Shown piece by piece: positions 16,931 through 24,058 of a stretch of 64,000 nt of DNA. The notes below the pieces were generated by a model. It saw only the letters and a program-made list of their open reading frames with translations, searched no databases and had not been told where the DNA came from. Each line of letters begins with the position of its first letter. Positions within the stretch are counted from its first letter, which is position 1. Source of the stretch: Nanobdellota archaeon. Its GTDB lineage: Archaea > Nanobdellota > Nanobdellia > Woesearchaeales > JAGLXL01. The DNA is taken from the NCBI GenBank assembly GCA_023132895.1, contig JAGLXL010000003.1:1-64000 (forward strand). Reading direction: 5' to 3'. Position numbers and translations under genes: made by a program.

Positions 16931-17992
16931 ATGCATAAAGAGCAGTTTAAGAAATGGGTTAAGGAGAGAAAGGTTAAGGATTTGATAGAGAAGAATGCCC
17001 GTTATTTTGAGTTTATTTTAAATAATTGTTTGGGTATTAGCAAGGAGGAAATTCTAATTGTAGGTGATTACGGCGATGGAGAGAATATTATTGCTCCGAT
17101 TTTAGTTGGGTGTTATTTGAAGGCCAGGGGCAAATGCAAGGTTAATTTGATTATGCAGGGAGTAAAAAGCAAGAATCAACAGGCAGACTGGAAGGTTTTG
17201 GAAGCAATGGACAAGCTGCCTGAAGGCAATGTGATTATTCTGTGTCTGTCAAATATGTTGGGTAAACTAGGGCATTTGGGCAAGAGTTATCGTAAATTTT
17301 GCAGGCTGCGCAAGCATAAATTCACATCAACAACAGGTATGGGAAGTCTGGATTTAGATAAGTTGAAAATGGTGATTAAATCCCTTAATACTAATTATGT
17401 ATCTTTGAGGAAAAAAGGAATGGTTGTGAAAAAGATTTTAGATGAAGGAAAGGAAATTAAAGTCAAGACCAAAGCCGGGACTGATTTGGTTTTGGGGATT
17501 GAAGGCATGAAAGCCATGACTAGTATTGGGATTTATAATGAGCCTGGTTTAGGAGGCAATATTCCAACTGGTGAGGTTTTTACTCCAGTCAAGATCAGGC
17601 AAGCTGATGGTTTGTTAGTGGTAGATGTTTCTGTGCGTCATAAAGAAGGAACATTATTGGTCAAAGGGCCTTTGAAAATTACAATTAAGGAAGGCAGAGT
17701 AGTTGGTTTAGAAGGTGAGGGTGCTGAGCTGGTAGAACAGACTTTAGTTGAAGCAGAGGAAAGAGCACAGTTTCCAGAAAGAGTTCGTTTGATTGGTGAG
17801 TTTGGGATTGGTTTGAATCCAGACGCTGAAATTGTGGGCTCAACAATTATTGATGAAAAGGTTTTGGGGACTGCGCATGTAGCAATTGGCAGTAATTACT
17901 GGTATGGAGGACAGATAAAGACAATTATTCATTTGGATCAGGTGTTTAAAGATCCGGAGATATTTATTGATGGGAAGAAGTTGAAGATTTAG
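16931..17992 (+). CDS. Aminopeptidase-like protein (M29 / AmpS family)
   Basis: The 353-residue protein resembles the M29 (thermophilic metallo-aminopeptidase) superfamily in its second half. It has GLGGNIPTGEVFTPV (about 204-218), then GEFGIGLNPDAEIVG (about 291-305) and DEKVLGTAHVAIGSN (about 309-323), matching the order of the Glu/His metal ligands in that family. The N-terminal half is a less conserved alpha/beta domain. Peptide removal from short peptides is the likely role, but several archaeal relatives are uncharacterised. A TATA box (CATATAAATAG) is at about 16899-16909. Confidence 0.75.
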   Translation: MHKEQFKKWVKERKVKDLIEKNARYFEFILNNCLGISKEEILIVGDYGDGENIIAPILVGCYLKARGKCKVNLIMQGVKSKNQQADWKVLEAMDKLPEGNVIILCLSNMLGKLGHLGKSYRKFCRLRKHKFTSTTGMGSLDLDKLKMVIKSLNTNYVSLRKKGMVVKKILDEGKEIKVKTKAGTDLVLGIEGMKAMTSIGIYNEPGLGGNIPTGEVFTPVKIRQADGLLVVDVSVRHKEGTLLVKGPLKITIKEGRVVGLEGEGAELVEQTLVEAEERAQFPERVRLIGEFGIGLNPDAEIVGSTIIDEKVLGTAHVAIGSNYWYGGQIKTIIHLDQVFKDPEIFIDGKKLKI

Positions 17993-18029
17993 ACAAACCT
18001 TTATAAATTGAGAAAAATTAGTTCTAAGT

Positions 18030-18116
18030 ATGAAACAAGCTGTTTTAGTCCGCATGGATTTGAAGATGCCGAAAGGCAAGTTAGTGGCACTGGACAACCC
18101 CATAAACAATATTTAA
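18030..18116 (+). pseudogene. Truncated 5' end of a second pth2 copy
   Basis: ATG at 18030 opens MKQAVLVRMDLKMPKGK, the Pth2 N-terminus. It then diverges (LVALDNPINNI) and stops at 18116. The intact pth2 at 19147 starts MGYKQAILVRMDLKLPRGK. Over the shared 48 bases the two agree at 32 positions, with many synonymous differences, so this is an old or foreign copy rather than a recent duplication. A TATA box (CTTTATAAATT, about 17999-18009) precedes it, so it probably keeps the original pth2 promoter. The break falls right after GGCAAG. Confidence 0.88.
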
Positions 18117-18137
18117 ACCCTTTTCTTCTAATAAAGC

Positions 18138-18218
18138 GAGGACACGCAAACCTGCTAAATTAAGATTTTCCCTCAAAAACGAGACAAAATCTATTACGCA
18201 GGTTCGCTCAACGTCCTC
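18138..18218 (+). ncRNA. Rod-like structured leader RNA upstream of the homing endonuclease
   Basis: Nested pairings form one long hairpin: GAGGAC/GTCCTC (18138-18143/18213-18218), a 10-bp stem with one mismatch (18146-18155/18198-18207), AGATTTT/AAAATCT (18163-18169/18186-18192) and CTC/GAG at the tip. It may be the 5' leader of the endonuclease mRNA, or part of an intron-like structure. No known family was recognised. Confidence 0.6.
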
Positions 18219-18220
18219 TC

Positions 18221-18248
18221 AAAATCACCTGTGAAATGAGGTGATTTT
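18221..18248 (+). promoter_or_regulatory. RBS-sequestering hairpin for the homing endonuclease
   Basis: A perfect 10-bp stem, AAAATCACCT/AGGTGATTTT (18221-18230/18239-18248), has an 8-base loop. The right arm contains the near-consensus Shine-Dalgarno sequence GAGGTGAT, three bases before the ATG at 18252. Folded, it would block translation of the endonuclease. Confidence 0.8.
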
Positions 18249-18251
18249 AAA

Positions 18252-19187
18252 ATGAAAAATTATTACTCGAAAGATTATTTAATTAAACAATTGAAGATTA
18301 AGGACTATCTACAGATTGCCAAAGAAAATAATGTAGATCCAAGTACAGTACAGAGATGGCTTAGAAAGTATAATTTAACAAGCGAATATGATTATTGGAC
18401 CTCTGATGAATTAAAATTATTAAAAAATAATTATAATTTTGACAAAAATGTTTATGCACTTTTTCCAAACAGAAGTAAATCTTCAATTTATCACAAAGCA
18501 AGCCGCTTAGGGTTCAAAAAAGAAGTAAGAGAAAATAATTGTGAAATTAATCAAGATTTCTTTAAAAAGTGGAATGTTGTAATGGCTTATGTGTTTGGTT
18601 GGTTTTGTAGTGATGGGTTTGTATCTTCTAATAAAGATCTTTGTGGGATTCATCTTCATTCAAAAGACAAAGAAATTTTGGAGAAAATTAAAAAAGTTAT
18701 GGGGAGTGAACATAATATTCATGACTATAAAGAGAGTTCATTTTTTAGAGTTCATAATAAACCGTTATGTGAAGATTTAATAAATCTTGGCTGTCACCCT
18801 AAAAAATCAGCTATTCTTAAGTTCCCTTATGTTCCAGACAAATTTCTTTCTCATTTTGTTAGAGGTTATTTTGATGGAGATGGGAGCATTTATTTTAACA
18901 AACCCAACACAATCAAAGTTGCGTTTACAGCAAGTAAGGAATTTGTTGAGACCTTACAGAAAAAGTTGAACAGAATTCTTGGTCTTAGAATTGGACCTCC
19001 CCAAAAAAACCTTAGTGTTTGGACATGTTTTTATTATGGAGATAATGCTAGGAAATTATGCAGATGGATGTATAGGGATTGTCGGAATTTTTATTTGAGA
19101 AGAAAAAAAGAAAAATTTAAAAGTCACATTAAGATAAGAGAAAAAGATGGGATACAAACAAGCAATATTGGTGAGAATGGACCTTAA
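18252..19187 (+). CDS. LAGLIDADG homing endonuclease with N-terminal helix-turn-helix
   Basis: The 311-residue protein starts with a DNA-binding helix-turn-helix (YLQIAKENNVDPSTVQRWLR, about 18-37) and a second HTH/Myb-like segment (WTSDELKLLKNNYNFD). Two LAGLIDADG helices follow: MAYVFGWFCSDGFV (about 113-126) and LSHFVRGYFDGDGSIYF (about 197-213). It is therefore a single-chain two-motif nuclease that would cut one long asymmetric site. It sits between a truncated pth2 5' end (18030) and the intact pth2 (19147), and its last 41 bases overlap the intact gene. The likely target is therefore the pth2 5' region. Its ribosome-binding site is hidden in a hairpin. Confidence 0.9.
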   Translation: MKNYYSKDYLIKQLKIKDYLQIAKENNVDPSTVQRWLRKYNLTSEYDYWTSDELKLLKNNYNFDKNVYALFPNRSKSSIYHKASRLGFKKEVRENNCEINQDFFKKWNVVMAYVFGWFCSDGFVSSNKDLCGIHLHSKDKEILEKIKKVMGSEHNIHDYKESSFFRVHNKPLCEDLINLGCHPKKSAILKFPYVPDKFLSHFVRGYFDGDGSIYFNKPNTIKVAFTASKEFVETLQKKLNRILGLRIGPPQKNLSVWTCFYYGDNARKLCRWMYRDCRNFYLRRKKEKFKSHIKIREKDGIQTSNIGENGP

Positions 19188-19491
19188 ACTTCCTCGAGGC
19201 AAGGCTTGTGTTCAGGTAGCCCATGCAGCAGTAGACGCTGTTTTGAATTCTGATAAAAGAAAGGTTGACGAATGGCTTTCAGAAGGAGGGAAGAAAGCGG
19301 TTTTGAAGGTTAGTGACCAGAAAGAATTAGTCAAGTACATCAAACTAGCCAAGAAAAAGGGTTTGAAAACATCCTTGATTAAAGATGCCGGCAAGACTTT
19401 TTTTAAGAAACCAACTCTAACCTGCGGTGCCATTGGCCCTGATAAGGATGAGAAAATAGATTCTGTTGTCGGCCACTTGAAATTACTTTAA
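19147..19491 (+). CDS. pth2: Peptidyl-tRNA hydrolase 2
   Basis: Pth2 releases peptides from peptidyl-tRNA. The 114-residue protein is full length, with the family signature KQAILVRMDLKLPRGKACVQVAHAA split over residues 4-28, and the C-terminal GPDKDEKIDSVVGHLKLL. The catalytic Lys, Asp and nucleophilic Thr region (PTLTCGAIGPD) are present. Its start codon lies inside the endonuclease gene (41-base overlap), so translation is probably coupled to the endonuclease mRNA. The original promoter appears to lie before the truncated copy at 18030. Confidence 0.96.
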   Translation: MGYKQAILVRMDLKLPRGKACVQVAHAAVDAVLNSDKRKVDEWLSEGGKKAVLKVSDQKELVKYIKLAKKKGLKTSLIKDAGKTFFKKPTLTCGAIGPDKDEKIDSVVGHLKLL

Positions 19492-19829
19492 GCTGCTCTT
19501 CTTTTTGGTGCTGGTTCTCTGAGACCGAGTAGTGATGTTGCTTCAGTGAGGTGTTCAATCAGTTTTTCAAAGTGTTTTTCAATCTCATCTGGTTTTTTCT
19601 TTGATTTAATTGCTGTAATAGCTGCTTGAGCCTGGGCTATTTTTCTGCCAAAGACTGGTGGAGCTGATTTTTTTGCCTGCCGGTGAATTAATCTTAAAGA
19701 ATTATAGATAATATTCAGTTGTTCTTGGTTTAATCTATGGGTGCCGCCAAAATCAATTCTTAATCTTTCAGCTAAGTCTATCATTTCACCGAGGGAAAGG
19801 ATGTTTCTTTCTTTGAGAGCGGTTGTCAT
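19488..19829 (-). CDS. Hypothetical protein, 113 residues
   Basis: Unrecognised helical, basic protein (MTTALKERNILSLGEMIDLA) with a C-terminal PAPKRRAA tail. It overlaps the end of pth2 by four bases on the opposite strand, and its start overlaps the stop of the DUF1003 gene by four bases, so it is translationally coupled to that gene. No domain is assigned. Confidence 0.6.
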   Translation of the reverse strand: MTTALKERNILSLGEMIDLAERLRIDFGGTHRLNQEQLNIIYNSLRLIHRQAKKSAPPVFGRKIAQAQAAITAIKSKKKPDEIEKHFEKLIEHLTEATSLLGLREPAPKRRAA

Positions 19830-20215
19830 TTTAATTTTCTTTTAATGTTATCCAATGATTTGATAATCTGTTGGATTTCTCTTTCTGCCTTTCTATTGAC
19901 CTGGTAATCATATTTAGCATTGATGCGGTCACGCTCTGCTGCCCTGTTTTGCGCCATTAAAATTACCGGTGCTTGAAAAGTTGCCAAGCAAGAAAGCCCT
20001 AAGTTGAGCAGGATAAAAGGAAAAGGATCCCATTTATTGACAAAAGCATAGACGTTCATGAACATCCAGAGAAAGATGAAGATGATTAAGCCAAAGATAA
20101 AACCCCAGCTACCAGCAAACTCAGAGAGTCTGTCAGATGATCTTTGGCCAAAAGTTAATTTAGGCTTTAAAGTAGGATGTTTGTTATTCCTGTGAAAGAA
20201 ACCCTCTTTTTTCAT
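19826..20215 (-). CDS. DUF1003 membrane protein
   Basis: The 129-residue protein matches the DUF1003 pattern: a basic N-terminus, RSSDRLSEFAGSWGFI leading into a first membrane helix, a second helix, then DPFPFILLNLGLSCLATFQA followed by PVILMAQNRAAERDR (the conserved LS..A...PxIlmsqnRqaekDr signature). A basic coiled C-terminus follows. Function of the family is unknown; it is an inner-membrane protein. It forms a two-gene unit with 19488-19829. Confidence 0.9.
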   Translation of the reverse strand: MKKEGFFHRNNKHPTLKPKLTFGQRSSDRLSEFAGSWGFIFGLIIFIFLWMFMNVYAFVNKWDPFPFILLNLGLSCLATFQAPVILMAQNRAAERDRINAKYDYQVNRKAEREIQQIIKSLDNIKRKLK

Positions 20216-20299
20216 TAGAGTTAAGTAATCTTTTTCTCTTTAAAAAGTTTACTTAAAATCAGAAGGTTTATAATTCAGATATAATTTTTTTAAGGATAT

Positions 20300-20500
20300 G
20301 GGCTCATAGCTCAGCCTGGTAGAGCACTTGGCTCTTATTGCCAACGAGTTGTCAATCCTTTAGCTCTTGGCTGAAGTAACCAAGTGGTCGGGGGTTCGAA
20401 ACGCTTTTTCGCGAAAAAGCGACCAAAAATGCGTGGGACATTTGCTTTGTTCAGTCCCACTATGCGCGTAGAAAAAGCGGCGAAAGTCCCTCTGAGCCCG
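20300..20500 (+). tRNA. tRNA-Lys(CUU) with two introns
   Basis: Acceptor GGGCTCA (20300-20306) pairs with TGAGCCC (20493-20499), discriminator G. The anticodon stem CTTGG/CCAAG encloses loop CTCTTA, giving anticodon CUU, with an about 41-nt intron (about 20338-20378) at the canonical 37/38 position. The T stem GGGGG/CCCTC is split by a second, about 86-nt intron (about 20401-20486) in the T loop after TTCGAA. That intron's ends pair as CGCTTTTT/AAAAAGCG (20402-20409/20472-20479), and it contains an internal GTGGGAC/GTCCCAC hairpin. Exact splice points may shift by a base or two. A T run follows at 20501. Confidence 0.85.
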
Positions 20501-20505
20501 TTTTT

Positions 20506-21195
20506 TTAAACAAACTTCTTTTCACAGAAAAAGAAATTAATTTTTTTGTTGTTAAAGGTTTTGGAAAAGGAATCAGTTCTAAAGCCGGCGTGTTTTAATA
20601 AAATCCTTAAAGCGTTTTCGTCATAGTTGTTTTTGACATGGAGATAGTAAAGGTCATTGACTTCCTGGGGCTGGACGATGGTGAACTTGCCGTTGAGTTT
20701 CAAGACTCTTCTGGCTTCTTTGATTAATTGCGGGATGTTTTTGATGTAATTAAGGAGGAAAACTGCAGTAATGGAATCAAATGATTCTGTAGCAAAAGGC
20801 AATGGTTTTTCCAAATCATGGAGAATCTTGTTTTTGTTATCGTTCATCTCTAACATTTCCGGGGAATAGTCTATTGAGATGGTATTGGGTGTGTAGACAA
20901 CATTGCCAGAGCCCAAGTCAAGGTTTTTTTCTCCGACTCTAAAGGCTAATTCGTTTTTGATATCCTGTCTTAATTCACTGTCAATTTTTGAACTCCACAT
21001 AAAGGCTTCAGCATTCCAAAAAGCAACATCATTGTGAGGCCAGCCTTTGAACTCCGGGATTTTTTCTGAGAACTGCATGGCTTTCTGGAGAATTCTTTTT
21101 TTACTTTCAGAATCCTTGGCAAAAGGAAAATCCATCATTATCTCATAGAAATTGTCTTTTAAATTCTCTTTTTCAAATTCGCTGACATCGAACAT
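20506..21195 (-). CDS. Class I SAM-dependent methyltransferase
   Basis: The 229-residue protein has a SAM-binding core: KNLDLGSGNVVYTPNTISID (motif I and acidic post-I strand, about 92-111), LPFATESFDSITAVFLLNYI (motif II/III), and VLKLNGKFTIVQP. The layout fits Methyltransf_11-type enzymes that act on small molecules or rRNA/protein; the substrate is unknown. It ends six bases from the tRNA-Lys 3' end on the opposite strand. Confidence 0.85.
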   Translation of the reverse strand: MFDVSEFEKENLKDNFYEIMMDFPFAKDSESKKRILQKAMQFSEKIPEFKGWPHNDVAFWNAEAFMWSSKIDSELRQDIKNELAFRVGEKNLDLGSGNVVYTPNTISIDYSPEMLEMNDNKNKILHDLEKPLPFATESFDSITAVFLLNYIKNIPQLIKEARRVLKLNGKFTIVQPQEVNDLYYLHVKNNYDENALRILLKHAGFRTDSFSKTFNNKKINFFFCEKKFV

Positions 21196-21296
21196 GGTAT
21201 TAGATAATATGTTTTGATTTATTAAATTTGCTTAAAAAAACTTAAAATTTGCAAAATGTTTATAAATCAGATTCGTTTTTATAACTAAAGAATAAA

Positions 21297-21491
21297 ATGA
21301 CTTATGCAACTTATGAATGGTTTCTAAAGAATGATTTTAGCCAATATTCTGGAAAATGGTTAGCAATTATTGGGAAAGAAGTTGTTGCTAGTGGCGAAAA
21401 TGTTAATATGCTTATAAAACAAGTTAAAAAACATTATCCTAACAAAAGACCGTTCATAACAAAAGTGAGGAGTAAATTATCTATTCTTTGA
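21297..21491 (+). CDS. DUF5678-like small protein
   Basis: The 64-residue protein (YEWFLKNDFSQYSGKWLAII, then GKEVVASGENVNMLIKQVKK) matches the pattern of DUF5678 proteins: a 'Y.GKWvAi.g.evvasG' strand pair followed by a helix. Family function is unknown. It overlaps the next gene by four bases (ATGA), and DUF5678 genes commonly precede retropepsin-like proteases, as here. A TATA box (TTTATAAATC) is at about 21259. Confidence 0.8.
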   Translation: MTYATYEWFLKNDFSQYSGKWLAIIGKEVVASGENVNMLIKQVKKHYPNKRPFITKVRSKLSIL

Positions 21492-21952
21492 TGATGGTTT
21501 TAACTTACAGGTTTAAAAAAGAGAAACTAGAAAATGGAAGATACGCTGTTAGACCTAGGATTCTTGTTGTTCTAAAGGGAAAAAATAGTTCTATAGAGAT
21601 ACCAGCGCTAATTGATAGTGGTTGTGACACAACTGTAATCCCTGAGGGAATAGCAAAGGCCACAGGAATTGATATGGAGGGAGAAAAAGGGAAACTATTT
21701 GCTTTTCGCGAATCCAGTGAAGTAATTTCTAGCAAAGCAAATTTTACTTTCTTAGGAAAATTGCCCAGGGATTCTGTTAATGTTGATCATATACCAGTCT
21801 TAATCACTTTGTCGAAAAAAAGGGTTGAAGAAGAGGGAGAGATTGTTTTAGGCGTTGAAGGAGTTTTTGATATATTTGATATCACTTTCAAAAAATCTCA
21901 AAATAAAATAATTCTTAAAAAATCGTCTAAAGTTAAAGGACATTTTTCATAA
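21488..21952 (+). CDS. Retropepsin-like aspartic protease
   Basis: The 154-residue protein has one aspartic protease motif, IPALIDSGCDTTVIPEGIAK (about 37-56), where the expected D-(T/S)-G triad is DSG, and a later hydrophobic-hydrophobic-G segment, EIVLGVEGVFDIF. One motif per chain means it should work as a dimer, like retroviral protease. It is translationally coupled to the DUF5678 gene. Target proteins are unknown. Confidence 0.8.
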   Translation: MMMVLTYRFKKEKLENGRYAVRPRILVVLKGKNSSIEIPALIDSGCDTTVIPEGIAKATGIDMEGEKGKLFAFRESSEVISSKANFTFLGKLPRDSVNVDHIPVLITLSKKRVEEEGEIVLGVEGVFDIFDITFKKSQNKIILKKSSKVKGHFS

Positions 21953-21956
21953 ATTC

Positions 21957-23093
21957 TTAAAAAAACAAATAACCTAGTCCAGCCAGGCCGCTGAATAAAA
22001 AGCCGTAGAGGAATTTGCCAGAGGCAAGGAGCACTAGCAAGACAGCTATCCTGCCCGTATTAATGGCTATTTCCCTGAAAACAATCATTTCAATGATATT
22101 TTTTTCTGCTTTGTTATAAGCCATGGCTTCTAAAGGGACTTTGACAAACGTATGACTGAAACCACCGAAGATGGTAATGCCGAAAACAAAGCCAATTGAT
22201 GAGGCTAAAGTTCTGACTGCTAAACTTAAGGAATAAGCAATGCCACCAATCTGTAAAATCTGTCTGAGGTCATGGGTATTGCTGTACCGGCCAACCAAAT
22301 AAGTGAATAAGGCAATGACAGCACTCATGGCTGAACCTAGAAGCCCCAGGTTAGTGTAAGATTTGAGGATAACAAAAACAAATAAAGGCCAAAGCACGCC
22401 TTCAGCCATAGTCTGCGCACCATGGGCAAAGAATGTAATAGCATATCTGAGATTTGTTTTGGAAAAAATATTTTTGAATTGGATTTTGCTTGGCTGCCTG
22501 AAATCTTTGGTAAAGAAAAGGAAAAGAGCTGAGAGAAAGAAAAAGATTGAGACAATGATGAAAAGAGGGGCAAAGCCAAAGCGGTCAATTGTAAATCCAC
22601 CAATTAAAGGGCCGATTAAAATGGCAAGATAAGAAAGGCTGATGTATTTGCTGACTGCTTTGCTTCTATGTTCATGATCACTGGAAACAATGAATTCTGT
22701 ATGAAAGCCGGTCCAGAAAAAGGCCTGGGCACAGGAAAAGAAAAGAGCGATAAAATAAATATTTATGGCAAATGACTCCAAACTGTAGAGCAGCAAGTAG
22801 AAAGCAAGGTAAAAAGGGACGCTGAGGAGGATAGTGTGTTTAACACCAATCCTGGAGATGAGTTTGCCGGCGACTATGGTTAACAGGCCAAAACCAATTG
22901 AAAAGACAATGTAAAAGAGCAGGGTTTGGTTTAAGGTATAGCCAAGTTTATTGTAAAGATATAAAGGTACAAATAAATTAATCATGGAGAAAGCTAAATA
23001 TCTCAAAGTGATTGAGATATAAACTTCAGTTATCTCTTTTTTGGGTTTGAGTTTATGTAAGCTCAAGCCGTGCAAGATATCACGGATAGGCAT
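21957..23093 (-). CDS. Major facilitator superfamily transporter
   Basis: The 378-residue integral membrane protein has about 11-12 hydrophobic helices. The loop between helices 2 and 3, GKLISRIGVKHTILLSVPF, corresponds to the MFS motif A (G-x-L-x-D/R-R-x-G). A large central loop with Lys/Gln residues separates the two six-helix halves (around residue 190). It begins near the tRNA-Val promoter region, transcribed in the opposite direction. The transported compound is unknown. The C-terminus is slightly short for MFS. Confidence 0.85.
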   Translation of the reverse strand: MPIRDILHGLSLHKLKPKKEITEVYISITLRYLAFSMINLFVPLYLYNKLGYTLNQTLLFYIVFSIGFGLLTIVAGKLISRIGVKHTILLSVPFYLAFYLLLYSLESFAINIYFIALFFSCAQAFFWTGFHTEFIVSSDHEHRSKAVSKYISLSYLAILIGPLIGGFTIDRFGFAPLFIIVSIFFFLSALFLFFTKDFRQPSKIQFKNIFSKTNLRYAITFFAHGAQTMAEGVLWPLFVFVILKSYTNLGLLGSAMSAVIALFTYLVGRYSNTHDLRQILQIGGIAYSLSLAVRTLASSIGFVFGITIFGGFSHTFVKVPLEAMAYNKAEKNIIEMIVFREIAINTGRIAVLLVLLASGKFLYGFLFSGLAGLGYLFF

Positions 23094-23139
23094 ATACCGA
23101 TAAATATTTATATAGCTTTTAAAACTTTTGCTAATATGT

Positions 23140-23284
23140 GGGCCGATGGTTTAGCCTGGTATAACGTCTCGTTGACGTGGATGGTAAAACTGTTCTCAAA
23201 ATCGAGGAGGTCGCCAGTTCGAACAGAAACTGAGGTTTCTTATTCGTGCGAAACTTCGTTTCGACGAAAATCTGGCTCGGCCCA
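23140..23284 (+). tRNA. tRNA-Val(GAC) with two introns
   Basis: Acceptor GGGCCGA (23140-23146) pairs with TCGGCCC (23277-23283), discriminator A. The anticodon stem TCTCG/CGAGG encloses TTGACG, giving GAC, with an about 24-nt intron (about 23178-23201) after position 37. The T stem GCCAG/CTGGC is interrupted in the T loop, after TTCGAA, by an about 47-nt intron (about 23224-23270). That intron folds into two hairpins, the second pairing CGAAAC with GTTTCG. The 3' exon (from 23273) is repeated at 25042. The splice points are my best reading and could shift by a base. Confidence 0.85.
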
Positions 23285-23296
23285 TTTCTACTTTAA

Positions 23297-24058
23297 TTAG
23301 AGATTGTGTCGGTCTTCTTTTGTAATATTTTCAGAATTATATTTTACTACTTTTTCCCATAAAATTTTTCCATCATTTGTACAAAAATCTTCTAAAAATT
23401 CTTTTGTCAATTTGTTTACTAATTGGGCTTTCTTTTCGTTAAACGATTCATTGAGCTCTTTTGCTTTATGCCCTAGAGGCCTTACAATGTCTTTGTAAAA
23501 AGAATCACTCCCACTAATCATATACCAAAAGTTTTGTCCACAAATTTGCAGAATAATCCCTCGCTTGAGAGTCGTTCTTGCTTTTCCATAACTGACTCCA
23601 AGAACGCACTGTACATTATTAACATGAGAGGATTGCATCAAGACTTTTTGTGCTTTTTTAAAATTATTTTCCAAGGCTTTCCATTGACTGCTATTTCCCC
23701 AATTTAATCCAGATTTTACTGAAACAACTACAATTTTATCTCCTTTCCTATACTCAAAATCAATTCCACTGCCTGTTGATTTTTTAGCGTTTAATGTTTT
23801 TTGTGCAACAAATATTGCTAAATCTTCAAGAAAGTCACCAAATATTTTTTCTTCTGAAGCTGATAGCCTTGCATCCAAAAAAGAAGCTACAAGCTCCTGA
23901 GCTGTTATTATGTTCTTGGCCCTAAACAAATATGGATTCTTCTTTTGGAGTAATGAGCGTAGATTTGTGTTTTCCAAGCTTTTCAGCCTGTTTTTGTGAA
24001 ATAGTGCTATATTCTGCTGAATATACTTGGACAGCTCTTTTGTGTTTAATTTTTTCAT
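23297..24058 (-). CDS. Type II restriction endonuclease (PD-(D/E)XK type)
   Basis: The 253-residue protein has a plausible PD-(D/E)XK core: SGIDFEYRKGDKIVVVSVKSG (Asp near residue 99, VSVKSG near 113), preceded by the catalytic-helix segment EEKIFGDFLEDLAIFVAQ. The layout is like the PmeII-type 'cytosolic' endonucleases. Its first 137 bases overlap the end of the methyltransferase gene in another frame, and it is co-directional with it, making an R-M pair. The recognition sequence cannot be read from the protein. The whole pair lies between two copies of the tRNA-Val 3' end. Confidence 0.82.
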   Translation of the reverse strand: MKKLNTKELSKYIQQNIALFHKNRLKSLENTNLRSLLQKKNPYLFRAKNIITAQELVASFLDARLSASEEKIFGDFLEDLAIFVAQKTLNAKKSTGSGIDFEYRKGDKIVVVSVKSGLNWGNSSQWKALENNFKKAQKVLMQSSHVNNVQCVLGVSYGKARTTLKRGIILQICGQNFWYMISGSDSFYKDIVRPLGHKAKELNESFNEKKAQLVNKLTKEFLEDFCTNDGKILWEKVVKYNSENITKEDRHNL

